From Symsagittifera roscoffensis (taxonomy: Eukaryota; Xenacoelomorpha; Acoela; Convolutidae): 64,000 bases of DNA. The DNA lies in contig NC_087063.1 in the NCBI RefSeq assembly GCF_963678635.1, positions 66,454,471-66,518,470 on the forward strand, read 5' to 3'. The translations under genes and the position numbers were made by a program. A model generated the notes under the pieces. That model had not been told where the DNA came from. It was given only the letters and a program-made list of their open reading frames with translations, and searched no databases. Below are positions 31,901-36,394 of the stretch, in pieces. Each line of letters opens with the position of its first letter. Position 1 is the stretch's first letter.

Positions 31901-32443
31901 AAAGGCTCAAATTGGTGTTCTTGGGTTTTTCTGAATCAATTGTACAAAAACGGCCCCTAGCAATTAGTTTGCTTTGGCGACAAAAGCACTTAAGAAAAAT
32001 TTAGCATTGGTTGGCCCAAAAGATACATGAAAAATTACCATTACAGGAATTTTCTGGGTAGGATGGGGGCACCTATGGGCTTAAGATTGATTTTAACTTC
32101 AGTGGTGTACGTGAGTCAGAATGGATGGCGGATGTGGATGGGTCCGAAATGTCTTCGAATCATCCGATCCAGAGGTCTTTATCTGATTGGAATCACCCCT
32201 ATAACTGATCACGACCAAAAACTAGCGACAAAAAACAATAGAAAGCAACAATTTGACAAAATCGAAGAAACGGTAAGCGGGATTTGCTTGAAGAACGAAG
32301 AGAGTATGGATCATGCGAAGGAGGTGAATAATATTCACTGGAAATTCTTGGCGCTTGTAGTTGACAGGATTTTGCACATTTTGCACAATATTTTGATTTG
32401 CACCAATATTGGTGTGTTAGTTTGGCGCTTGAGCGCAGATTGA
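10291..32443 (+). CDS. Cys-loop ligand-gated ion channel subunit (five exons)
   Basis: This encodes a pentameric ligand-gated channel subunit (nicotinic / 5-HT3-like superfamily), a plasma-membrane protein with an extracellular ligand-binding domain and four membrane segments. Exons are 10291-10380, 23172-23496, 26303-26521, about 29132-29514 and 32103-32443, totalling about 452 residues, a usual family length. Visible features are a signal peptide, a canonical Cys-loop with 13 residues between the cysteines (CSFDVSKFPFDEQWC), an RRRPFYYS motif before TM1, TM2 ending in LSDILPATS, a short cytoplasmic loop and TM4. TM2 lacks the PAR motif of anion channels and has an acidic residue at its start, so a cation channel is predicted. 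Oddities: WxPD is WFPS; loop C is short and has no paired cysteines; exon 3 (phase 1) and exon 4 do not join in frame; intron 1 holds an 11.3-kb LTR element. The ligand cannot be predicted. It may be an orphan receptor or a recent pseudogene. Confidence 0.8.
10443..10852 (-). repeat. 3' LTR of the 11.3-kb element
   Basis: It is 410 bp and about 98% identical by eye to 21374-21783. Read on + it starts TGAGTTAGGACTGATG and ends GATCAGGTTCCA. Just inside it the minus strand reads CCCGGATGGG, a weak candidate polypurine tract. The target duplication AATC lies immediately to the left. Confidence 0.85.
10909..10954 (+). repeat. GAA microsatellite
   Basis: A purine run built of GAA/GGAA units on the + strand, just inside the 3' LTR of the element. 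Confidence 0.9.
11077..11130 (+). repeat. AAAAC pentanucleotide microsatellite
   Basis: About ten consecutive AAAAC units, followed by a duplicated GTTCGGTTACAGTTCAGAA word at 11131 and 11158. Confidence 0.95.
11164..11460 (-). CDS. Accessory ORF fragment of the LTR element (C-terminal part)
   Basis: On the minus strand the frame is open for 98 codons, from just after a TGA at 11461-11463 to a TAA at 11164-11166, and includes GITVVVEKRRDNFLSIIP and WNFLIQEEPDKKM. Roughly 28 more open codons precede that TGA. It has ordinary protein composition, unlike the low-complexity DNA around it, and shares the orientation of the other element ORFs. No start codon is seen upstream and no family is recognised. 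A competing + strand frame of 179 codons covers the same bases but starts in the AAAAC repeat. Confidence 0.35.
   Translation of the reverse strand, partial: PPRCSSIRTDPRYKASLPHTIFTPFPDEVAHKTSSLHNKEKPVIANHFENGLISLGITVVVEKRRDNFLSIIPASWNFLIQEEPDKKMIFAKYQISEL
11461..12668. other. 3' part of the LTR element without a supported gene
   Basis: Short + strand ORFs at 11881-12136 are hydrophobic and T/G-rich, typical of chance frames opposite A/C-rich coding-like DNA. A 13-bp word GGTGGGTTAGGCC occurs twice between about 11811 and 11870, in a GC-richer patch. Confidence 0.4.
12669..13250 (-). CDS. Accessory ORF of the LTR element, 193 residues
   Basis: ATG start and 193 codons to the stop, one of the longest intact frames in the element. 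The product is basic and rich in His, Tyr and Phe, with a polar N-terminus and a helical C-terminal half containing LKTIKALHLLWPLLQ and IIRILAKLLTTSDL. No signal peptide is evident and no catalytic motif is recognised. It is the ORF before the decayed region next to the 3' LTR, so it would be read from a subgenomic or spliced transcript. The function is unknown; accessory or regulatory roles are typical for this position in complex retroelements, but that is inference. Confidence 0.5.
   Translation of the reverse strand: MLRTKQTHTYTYYRFIQNHFGLHTPSRQPHHRFRFLDSKYTSPFFLKFTYCIKDTNIYGILRNYEPVTQMYIFCPITKTFNAEKSRPFLIPHEFIQPFEIPILEFIHNTKYNHKIYNLFQNTPYKFPVGTEELKTIKALHLLWPLLQTKNIIRILAKLLTTSDLIHDIFPPRLFPKRLTGKYNLKYSSLINLN
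13358..13711 (-). CDS. Accessory ORF of the LTR element, 117 residues
   Basis: ATG start, 117 codons. The start lies 46 bases inside the end of the upstream Ser/Thr/Pro-rich ORF, in another frame. The product is polar with a basic middle (TPRQYTYVGYKKLLKTF) and no membrane segment. No family is recognised. The overlapping arrangement suggests coordinated translation from one mRNA, or that the two ORFs are parts of one gene split by a frameshift. Confidence 0.45.
   Translation of the reverse strand: MEAYYNFINPLCLPLTNNHDSIEKNKNMLYRLTTTLTPRQYTYVGYKKLLKTFTAPRANKFAIEYYDHNIIRPNQDQFLDEDRFTNPQLTEKIFFKHHTYSQLIFFIESMITSFQNH
13666..14490 (-). CDS. Ser/Thr/Pro/Asn-rich accessory ORF, 274 residues
   Basis: ATG start at 14490, 274 codons. 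The protein is almost wholly low complexity, dominated by Ser, Thr, Pro and Asn, with a short basic patch (AYRTFKRKFPN) about two-thirds along; it is predicted to be disordered. The start codon overlaps the stop of the preceding frame as ATGA, the arrangement used for stop-restart translation. Codon use (A/C-rich on the coding strand) matches the rest of the element. It may be a phosphoprotein-like or transactivator-like disordered protein, but nothing in the sequence proves a function. Confidence 0.5.
   Translation of the reverse strand: MSRQLGSLHRSNSHPANLQTQIPIIPIFAFPPPDFPIINISSSTNSDTNSDISVLYSISQFNNPNVETPDKFADSEPSPSNYTQTNSSVFSEPPFQPIPSNHSLPSVSTPSYASQVTPTYSPLHSDRSYNNSPDTPPQQLMHPNTLTIHQLSTTIESSNPPTPTPSSAYTASFTQSSTSTETPSSTHRAYRTFKRKFPNHPFSTKPGTACESINHPQHTNKKNFLEITLPSFPQYTLNTPNDTNDTRNFVDEHVLRPTLQWKLIIILSTPFAYH
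14487..16363 (-). pseudogene. Envelope-glycoprotein-like region, broken by frameshifts
   Basis: Five overlapping or adjacent minus-strand frames follow one another at 16363-15704, 15713-15438, 15568-15245, 15327-15115 and 15083-14487. Their order, cysteine content and spacing fit one former surface-glycoprotein gene. The first frames look like a cysteine-containing ectodomain, the middle frames like polar helical stalk sequence. The last frame begins with two hydrophobic segments that could be the membrane anchor and ends in a long polar, proline-rich tail. No convincing signal peptide precedes the first frame. At least four changes of frame break it, so this copy should not make the full protein. 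Position after the Gag-like ORF fits an envelope gene. Resemblance to chuvirus-type glycoproteins captured by arthropod LTR elements is my impression from cysteine and aromatic patterns, not a demonstrated match. Confidence 0.45.
16364..17810. other. Non-coding interval of the LTR element where pol would be expected
   Basis: No long frame on the minus strand, and no reverse transcriptase (YxDD) or integrase (HHCC, DDE) pattern was recognised. The + strand ORF at 16365-16700 is antisense and Phe/Ser/Cys-rich. The region from about 17000 to 17300 still has A/C-rich, Asn/Lys-coding minus-strand character in short pieces, so part of a low-complexity Gag tail may be decayed here. Confidence 0.5.
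17811..18096 (-). CDS. Continuation of the Gag-like frame (frame-shifted piece)
   Basis: About 94 open minus-strand codons ending in TGA at 17811-17813, in a different frame from the ORF that ends at 18086. It has the same Asn/Gln/Ser/Pro-rich composition (for example PLPYYLQQHEITKNQLSNF). It has no start codon of its own and begins where the preceding ORF stops, so it is either reached by frameshifting or cut off by a mutation. Confidence 0.4.
18086..19249 (-). CDS. Gag-like ORF of the LTR element (about 387 codons, 5' end uncertain)
   Basis: The minus strand is open from just after a TAA at 19250-19252 to the stop at 18086. The first part has ordinary globular composition with aromatic residues (KHDLQKILAWFIIVNFTHNL; DYVWDPDWSQYAFL). 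The second part, from about the first ATG at 18565, is low complexity, rich in Asn, Gln, Pro, Thr and Tyr. A folded N-terminal region followed by a long polar tail, lying 5' of the envelope region, fits a capsid/Gag-type protein. No zinc knuckle (CCHC) was found. The lack of an ATG at the start suggests that its N-terminus lies in a neighbouring frame, for example the ORF at 19369-19569, or that the start was lost. Confidence 0.45.
   Translation of the reverse strand, partial: VQSISPTETSKHTKVRNEITVFSTFLHIIRENFTNEDVSQNTKHDLQKILAWFIIVNFTHNLDLISQARKTFRPQNTNDDTVLSEQSDYVWDPDWSQYAFLNIPQAISSKAISTISFHRDYVKVVPLTIDATPLNYNTFLPDTRNHSLNSTVIHNENLNGTRNLTQQDIQTPSHFINEEIIQTTATTTQQSISPIHPNLTTPRNTNKSLTQVTLQSTVKPSVAQKYSHMDYQTYRTMTKPSKTRKPFTTNTFAEHNYNYAHKPRTNQPPQKNTQNLNQVCSHYWNLPKKSTNSVNFPDNPQPTQDYSENYPFFQQNKNQQHTPYNTNCLSSDEDDYHQPDIFAPYTKENCTQRPRQSQPSQNMKIYPQNPRDLQNPQQMHTQNPFNT
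19369..19569 (-). CDS. Short coding fragment 5' of the Gag-like ORF
   Basis: It is a 66-codon open frame without an ATG (first codon TTG) that reads like folded protein: KIERQIIEHYLKDKCNLTQQ, then YGIYTIEFSTPNTAHRKYVI. It ends about 120 bases before the long Gag-like frame opens, in a different frame. It is probably an N-terminal part of the same protein, separated by mutation or by an intron. Confidence 0.35.
   Translation of the reverse strand: MFEPGISPCKAEIPDVKIERQIIEHYLKDKCNLTQQYGIYTIEFSTPNTAHRKYVIQTDDIELEFS
19733..20125 (-). CDS. Basic 130-residue ORF of the LTR element
   Basis: ATG start, 130 codons, rich in Lys and Arg. The N-terminal third looks folded (KQTIVLHNCEIDNKKYDLVI). The middle has a strongly basic run (KRQTTKRKIINKQRQITRKR). 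An acidic Ser/Asp stretch follows, and a final basic segment contains KRGKRRIKKQ, a possible nuclear-localisation or nucleic-acid-binding signal. It is the first substantial ORF after the leader. It may be a small regulatory RNA-binding protein or a detached matrix-like domain; no family is recognised. Confidence 0.5.
   Translation of the reverse strand: MSIKNLGNKQTIVLHNCEIDNKKYDLVITPHTQTVGYIRTKRQTTKRKIINKQRQITRKRFSKNRNAFSESEVNSLDELYKLKESIDKNCPIHDQLFFSDSETTSNSSKRGKRRIKKQYKHKSVHLYYWN
20220..20750. repeat. Paired direct repeats in the leader of the LTR element
   Basis: A word AGGGTTGGAGA...AGTATATCGA occurs at about 20229 and again at about 20343, and AGGATAGGCCTTGATGATC at about 20649 with a near copy at about 20711. 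Repeats between the primer-binding site and gag often lie in packaging or regulatory leader RNA; whether that applies here is inference. Confidence 0.6.
20387..20596 (-). CDS. Possible small ORF in the leader of the LTR element
   Basis: ATG start, 69 codons, product with KLTIQIKINSEELQLFILHL. It lies in the repeat-rich leader between the 5' LTR and the first clear ORF. Composition is protein-like, but there is no further support. Confidence 0.25.
   Translation of the reverse strand: MTSNVDSLSNLFKRPRTNRNFPIKLTIQIKINSEELQLFILHLNPPLTRPRMDLKLSKFKIVSNELLAF
20751..21353. other. 5' leader of the LTR element, no ORF
   Basis: Non-coding on the minus strand between the primer-binding site and the leader repeats. 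It would form the 5' part of the element's transcript. Confidence 0.5.
21354..21371 (-). other. tRNA primer-binding site of the LTR element
   Basis: Immediately inside the 5' LTR, after a 2-base TC spacer, the minus strand reads TGGTGCGACCATAAGTC. It begins with TGG, the complement of the CCA tail of tRNAs, at the standard place for priming minus-strand DNA synthesis. The primer tRNA would end in ...GGTCGCACCA; its amino-acid identity cannot be assigned here. Confidence 0.7.
21374..21783 (-). repeat. 5' LTR of the 11.3-kb element
   Basis: It is 410 bp; on the + strand it starts TGAGTTAGGACCGATG and ends GATCAGGTTTCA, followed by the target duplication AATC. It carries promoter-like AT-rich motifs (TATAATTGG on the minus strand near 21755) and a short hairpin (GTGCTGAAATTAC/GTAATTTCAGCAC) at about 21641-21669. 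Confidence 0.85.
21788..23171. other. Remainder of channel intron 1
   Basis: Mostly AT-rich non-coding DNA. A minus-strand frame of 89 codons at 22391-22660 has fairly normal composition (TENFYRVFVEFRRARKTSSI) and could be a transposon-derived exon remnant, but has no other support. At 22880-23020 a patch resembles those at about 8400 and 26900. Confidence 0.4.
23172..23496 (+). CDS. Channel gene exon 2: N-terminal part of the ligand-binding domain
   Basis: The acceptor TCATGTCTTTAG precedes AAC at 23172, phase 0, matching exon 1. The exon encodes the N-terminal helix region and the first beta strands of the extracellular domain, including ILEVDEKAGLW, GGVLWDI and LPVGITWFPSL, where the family usually has WxPD. 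A second possible acceptor at 23184 is in the wrong phase. The donor is TCTCG|GTTAGT at 23497, phase 1. Confidence 0.75.
23497..24255. other. Channel intron 2, part
   Basis: The + strand frame at 23420-23890 runs from the exon into the intron and is not coding beyond 23496. The word AATCTTG/AATCTTAAAG recurs many times between 23690 and 24220, a low-order decayed repeat. Confidence 0.5.
24256..25666. mobile_element. F1-family TIR element, 1.41 kb
   Basis: Near-perfect 21-bp terminal inverted repeats: ATTACGAGGTCAAACTGTGC at the left and, at the right, the inverted equivalent GCACAGTTTGGCCTCGTAAT, with one mismatch. The interior holds many copies of GCGGATTCCGCAAAC / GTGGAATCCACAAAC-like words and a tandem block at 24680-25010 of about 126-bp units with GAAGCATAACGCCGA. 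No transposase frame is seen, so it is a non-autonomous DNA transposon inside channel intron 2. Related ends occur at 985-1180, 53171-53360 and 59893-60063. Confidence 0.75.
25667..25883. other. Channel intron 2, part
   Basis: No feature is seen apart from sequence leading into the 102-bp tandem block. Confidence 0.5.
25884..26187 (+). repeat. 102-bp tandem repeat, three units, of F1 right-end sequence
   Basis: The word GGAGCGTCCTTGTTGCGGAAT starts near 25889, 25991 and 26093; each unit continues with TCTTACAATTCAC and CTTTTGGCCTCTTAA, which is the F1 right end. It is a tandem amplification of the end of an F1 element, about 100 bp before exon 3. Confidence 0.85.
26303..26521 (+). CDS. Channel gene exon 3: Cys-loop exon
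   Basis: The acceptor AATTTGTTTCAG is followed by CT at 26303. Joined to the phase-1 G of exon 2 this gives Ala and continues in frame. The exon has IENVVDSRFQL, a beta-strand region VLASGWVALAY and the full Cys-loop at about 26413-26457, with the diagnostic FPFDEQWC. The donor AAAAG|GTATTC at 26522 leaves phase 1. Confidence 0.85.
26522..29131. other. Channel intron 3
   Basis: Non-coding, AT-rich. It holds a G17 tract at 27892-27908 and two decayed F2-repeat ends (CTGATACACGAGCAGT near 27830, CCCTGATACGAGCAGTCTTG near 28252). Short ORFs are chance frames. No further channel exon was recognised, although one small exon with the right phases would resolve the exon 3-4 mismatch. Confidence 0.5.
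27892..27908. repeat. G17 homopolymer tract
   Basis: Uninterrupted run of 17 G in channel intron 3. Confidence 0.85.
29132..29514 (+). CDS. Channel gene exon 4: end of extracellular domain, TM1, TM2, most of TM3
   Basis: It reads DEQWEL, a short loop C, LRRRPFYYS, TM1 (SIVIPTIVIYVLSGLSFGLP), TM2 (KVSFAVTILLAQVVQFASLS) and the start of TM3, then donor CTAG|GTAAGT, phase 1. The likely acceptor is CGAACTAG just before a run of five T. In the frame required by TM1, no AG between the in-frame stop at 29115 and 29201 gives the phase-1 start that exon 3 needs. The 5' border is therefore uncertain by this one-base discrepancy. Confidence 0.75.
29515..30605. other. Channel intron 4, part
   Basis: AT-rich. 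Palindromic TCAGATCTAAATTCAGATCTGA words at about 29994-30040. The ORFs at 30316-30577 lie in a GC-richer patch with TCGCGAC words similar to that at about 720-880; not supported as genes. Confidence 0.5.
30606..31192. mobile_element. F4-family short TIR element, about 590 bp
   Basis: The left end reads CCCGGGTCGAGGTGCTCAC then TTTATG; the right end reads CATAAAGTGGGCATCTCTACCCGGG, its imperfect inverse. The interior has scattered GTCGAGCAC and GGTCGAAACATAC words, the same motif amplified as a minisatellite in the long copies at 41212-43775 and 47004-49630. No ORF; a non-autonomous element. Confidence 0.65.
31326..31816. mobile_element. F3-family TIR element, about 490 bp, with tRNA-like promoter boxes
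   Basis: Bounded by CCAGGGTTGAAGTCTC on the left and GAGCTCAACCCGGGC on the right, imperfect inverted repeats. The interior matches, in order, the longer copy at 60659-62012 (GTTAATTATCG, TGTAGTATCC, CTATTTTCCAGC, then AACCAAATTAGC, GGCAATGAAC, TCGATAACTCATC). A tRNA-like segment sits in the middle. Confidence 0.65.
31565..31636 (+). other. tRNA-like segment with pol III A and B boxes
   Basis: The A box TAGTGAAGAGG at 31572-31582 fits TRGYNNARNGG exactly, and the B box GGTTCGAACCC at 31614-31624 fits exactly, with spacing as in a tRNA gene. A T-arm-like GGGG/CCCC stem forms, but the acceptor ends do not pair and the anticodon arm is irregular. It is a tRNA-derived, SINE-like promoter or a tRNA pseudogene rather than a functional tRNA. 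Confidence 0.55.
32103..32443 (+). CDS. Channel gene exon 5: end of TM3, cytoplasmic loop, TM4, stop
   Basis: The acceptor TTTTAACTTCAG ends at 32102. The phase-1 G from exon 4 plus TG gives Val and continues TM3 as VVYVSQNGWRMW. A polar loop of about 70 residues follows, then the pre-TM4 helix and TM4 (HWKFLALVVDRILHILHNIL), and a TGA at 32441-32443 about 11 residues after TM4. The upstream part of the same open frame, from 32027, is intronic. Confidence 0.75.
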
Positions 32444-32633
32444 GAGCTATGAAAATCACCAGCGGTCCTGTACAAAAACATTTTGTATGCGCGACATTTC
32501 ATCTGGTTATGGGATGATAAACTCTGATACTTGATCAATACATTGCCTCCAAGCGCAGTAAAATTGGCCACTCGCATCTCAAATCGGGTTTATGTTATCG
32601 ATTATAACGGTTGATAGTTATAAATAATTATAA

Positions 32634-34280
32634 TTGTTCCGACTTTCGATACGAAAGTAACCGAATATTTGTGCTCGGGGTGGGTTTTTTTTCTTCAGAC
32701 AAATTTCGACTTTTTAACTAGCCATTTTTGACGGAAATTTTTTGTACCATTCGAAAGCTATTGTTGTCCTGAGCTTAAATTTGAAAAGATATTTCACCTG
32801 TGATCATTTTTCGTAAAGTTATGAGGGTTTAAAGATTGCCATTTTTACCAATTTGGGACAATTAACGCGCGATATAATTCGCGCTATTAACGCGTAAGCG
32901 AAGAATTAATCCGTCTTAGAAATTGTTCCAAAGTGGTTGTAAGAAGCTTATTTGCCATAATTGATTTGTTAAAAGGAGCGAAATCTATTTTTTTGTACTT
33001 TATATGGCGTGTGGGGGATGATTTTCATAGAAAAATTTTCAAAAATTAGAAAAAAATTTTTTTTCATTTTATTTTATTTCATTTAATTTTTTTATGTTGT
33101 TTATGTTATTAAAGCTCTATAAACGTTAAAAAGCAGTCGGAACTTTCAGGGCTTAGCCCTGATACAAGCAGGCTTGTTGTTCCGACTTTCGATACGAAAG
33201 TAACGGAATATTTGTGCTCGGGGTGGGTTTTTTTTGTTCTTCAGACAAATTTCGACTTTATAACTAGCCATTTTTGACGGATTTTTTTAATCATTCAAAA
33301 AGTATTGTTGTCCTGAGCTTAAAATTGAAAAGACATTTCACCTGTGATCATTTTTCGTAATGTTATGAGGGTTTAAATTTTGCCATTTTGGCATTTTTGA
33401 CCAATTTGGGACAATTAACGCGCGATATAATTCGCGCTATTAACGCGTAAGCGGAGATTTAATCCGTCTTATAAATTGTTCCAAAGTGGTTGTAAGAAGC
33501 TTATTTGCCATAATTGATTTGTTAAAAGGAGCGAAATCTATTTTTTTGTACTTTATATGGCGTGTGGGGGATGATTTTCATAGAAAAATTTTCAAAAATT
33601 AGAAAATTTTTTTTTTTCATTTTATTTTATTTCATTTAATTTTTTTATGTTGTTTATGTTATTAAAGCTCTATAAACGTTAAAAAGCAGTCGGAACTTTC
33701 AGGGCTTAGCCCTGATACAAGCAGGCTTGTTGTTCCGACTTTCGATACGAAAGTAACGGAATATTTGTGCTCGGGGTGGGTTTTTTTTTGTTCTTCAGAC
33801 AAATTTCGACTTTATAACTAGCCATTTTTGACGGATTTTTTTAATCATTCAAAAAGTATTGTTGTCCTGAGCTTAAAATTGAAAAGACATTTCACCTGTG
33901 ATCATTTTTCGTAATGTTATGAGGGTTTAAATTTTGCCATTTTGGCATTTTTGACCAATTTGGGACAATTAACGCGCGATATAATTCGCGCTATTAACGC
34001 GTAAGCGGAGATTTAATCCGTCTTATAAATTGTTCCAAAGTGGTTGTAAGAAGCTTATTTGCCATAATTGATTTGTTAAAAGGAGCGAAATCTATTTTTT
34101 TGTACTTTATATGGCGTGTGGGGGATGATTTTCATAGAAAAATTTTCAAAAATTAGAAAAATTTTTTTTTTTCATTTTATTTTATTTCATTTAATTTTTT
34201 TATGTTGTTTATGTTATTAAAGCTCTATAAACGTTAAAAAGCAGTCGGAACTTTCAGGGCTTAGCCCTGATACAAGCAGG
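32634..34280 (+). repeat. F2 repeat in tandem, three units of about 550 bp
   Basis: Units start TTGTTCCGACTTTCGATACG at 32634, 33177 and 33730 (spacings 543 and 553) and end AGGGCTTAGCCCTGATACAA, then GCAGG. Units 2 and 3 are almost identical. Each carries short perfect hairpins: CTTTCGATACGAAAG at the start, a region of GCGCGATATAATTCGCGC and ACGCGT in the middle, and AGGGCTTAGCCCT near the end. The last unit runs into the assembly gap. No ORF. The array starts about 190 bp after the channel stop codon. Confidence 0.9.
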
Positions 34281-34480
34281 NNNNNNNNNNNNNNNNNNNN
34301 NNNNNNNNNNNNNNNNNNNNNNNNNNNNNNNNNNNNNNNNNNNNNNNNNNNNNNNNNNNNNNNNNNNNNNNNNNNNNNNNNNNNNNNNNNNNNNNNNNNN
34401 NNNNNNNNNNNNNNNNNNNNNNNNNNNNNNNNNNNNNNNNNNNNNNNNNNNNNNNNNNNNNNNNNNNNNNNNNNNNNNNN
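34281..34480. other. Assembly gap (200 N)
   Basis: A run of 200 N, a conventional fixed-size scaffold gap, so the true distance is unknown. Frames drawn through it are meaningless. Confidence 1.
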
Positions 34481-34800
34481 GCGCGGATTGCGCGGATTCC
34501 GCTTACTTTTTGCGGATTCCACTTGAATTTTGCCAAATTTGCTTAAGCTTTTCAGATTCCATCTACAGTTGCGGATTTTGCGGCAGGGTAACTTTATTAA
34601 ACAATAAAACTAATATTTGTTTGTGGACTCCACAACTAATCCGGATTCGAATTGCATGTTCTTGGAGCAATTTTGAGCAATGCAGTGTTTACGCTATTTG
34701 TTTGTGGAATCCAAAGCAGCAAAGAAGATAAGAAATAAACTAGCAATGTTGCGAATTCCTTGAAAAAATTGTTTTTGGCATGTTGCGGAATCCGTCCACA
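34481..34800. repeat. F1-type internal repeat sequence
   Basis: GCGGATTCCGCTTAC, GCGGATTCCACTTG, TTGTGGACTCCAC and TTGCGGAATCCG words, as in the interior of the 24256-25666 element, but no clear terminus. It is probably part of an F1 element whose other end lies in or beyond the gap. Confidence 0.55.
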
Positions 34801-34926
34801 CTGAAATGCCACTCTGTAATATTCATGTCTGTGTTAATTTTAAGTTTTTCATACTTTTTGCAGTAAAAAATTGTCCCTTTATTGACAGCATTTGTTTCTT
34901 TTGTTCTTTTTTAATTATTGTTTTAG

Positions 34927-35011
34927 TACCTGGTTCACTGGTTTCCTCCTCTTGGCTAGGGTCTGGTCGAGCGTCAATTTCAGGGTTGACATCAAAGTGC
35001 TCTTCGCTCAT
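34927..35011 (-). CDS. Candidate first coding exon on the minus strand
   Basis: An ATG at 35011 opens MSEEHFDVNPEIDARPDPSQ followed by EEETSEPG, then CCAG|GTACTA as a possible donor at about 34927. Composition is acidic and typical of a real N-terminus, and GC content exceeds the surroundings. No downstream exon was found to its left, where the gap lies. It could also be a fragment carried by a repeat. Confidence 0.25.
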
Positions 35012-35479
35012 TGCTCTTTCAGTCGCAAAACCAGTTCTTTTTCATGCGTTGTGTACTAAAAAAAAAAGAAACTAGTTTTGCCAAGAATAACTGCTTCTTG
35101 TGATTTAAATACAATTCCATATAGTTATGGAAATGTAAAATTTTTTTATTCAGCATTACCGTGTTTTTGTTGCCCCCCCCCCCAAACAAAAAAATCGTGA
35201 AATTATGATGTTTCACGGTTTTAATAAAAAAGCTGCTGCCTTTTTTTATGAAATGAACACAATTTGTTTACCAACAGTTTCCAAGTTAAATAGATGTATT
35301 GAAATCACTTTTCCCATGAATAAATTATCAAAATCTTTTCCGAATTTTTTGTTTTCCCGATGTTTGAAGAAAAGAAAGTGAGGAAAATCTAAAATTAGCG
35401 TGGTGTTAATTTCATCAACTTCATTGAAAAATGGTTTTTAGCAAAAAAAGTTTCAACCACAAGTGTAAAAAGAAGAAAA
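35012..35479. other. No gene seen
   Basis: AT-rich, with a C11 tract at 35173-35183. Confidence 0.5.
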
Positions 35480-36225
35480 ACATTTAACATGAAAAAGCGT
35501 TTTTTCTTTCGGTTATTTTGTCAATTTGTCAACCAAAAAATATTTGGCCTTAAAGTTCAGTCGGAAATGTCAGGGCTTCGCTTCTGATATAGGAGACGTC
35601 TCGTTAGTTTATTTGTTCTGATTGTTTTTCTTGATCTCGGGTCCGACTTTTCGAATTTTTAACAAACAATTTTGATGGAAGTTTTTTTATATCATGAAAA
35701 AAGTATTGCTGTCTCGTGCTCAAAGTTGAAAAATATTTTTCCTGTAATTCTTTTTTTTGCTAAGTTATCAGAGTTTGAAGATTGCCAATTTGGCCAATTT
35801 GCGATAAATGATGGATTTTTTTTTCTAAACTTTAAGTTTTTTATAAAAATCATCGCCCCACACGCCATATAAAATCAAAAAGAATCGATTTCGCTCCTTG
35901 TAACAAATCAGATATGGCGAATAAGCTTCTTTCAATTAATTTGGATCAATTTCTAAGACGGATTAACTCTCCGCTTACGCGTTAATATATATCGCGCGTT
36001 AATTGTCCCAAACTGGCCGAAATAGCAATTTTTAAACCCTCATAATTTCACAAAAAATGATCACAGGTGAAATATCTTTTCAAGCTTCAGCTCAGGACAA
36101 CAATACTTTTCAAAATTTACGTCAAAAATGACTAGTTAACAAGTCGAAATTTGTCTAAGAAAAAAAAAACACCCCGAGCACAAATATTCCGTTACTTTCG
36201 TTTCGAAAGTCGGAACAACAAGGGA
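35480..36225. repeat. F2 repeats: one 3' end, then two halves facing each other
   Basis: 35550-35605 is the end of a forward F2 copy (CAGTCGGAAATGTCAGGGCTT). 35640-35815 matches the middle of F2 in forward orientation; 35840-36218 matches F2 in reverse, ending in GTTACTTTCGTTTCGAAAGTCGGAACAAC. The two halves form a large foldback with a short spacer. Confidence 0.75.
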
Positions 36226-36394
36226 TGTCATTTGTTATTTTGCTAAATGAGAAAAAATTCAATTTGTAATTTAATTAGCGATTGGGGAGGGGATTTTCAA
36301 AAACACTCCAAAATTTTTCTTTTAAATTGTTTCCTTTTTCTGAAAACTTTATCAAGTTTTTAAAGGCAACAATTCTTGAAGAGCAGTCTGAACA
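36226..36394. other. No feature seen
   Basis: Short AT-rich spacer between F2 copies. Confidence 0.4.

Larger units (their letters stand above)
31193..32102. other. Channel intron 4, remainder
   Basis: Apart from the F3 element, no other feature is seen before the exon 5 acceptor. Confidence 0.4.

Noticed and set aside
34217-34536. ORFs of 91 and 101 codons
   Set aside because: They are translations through 200 N and have no meaning.
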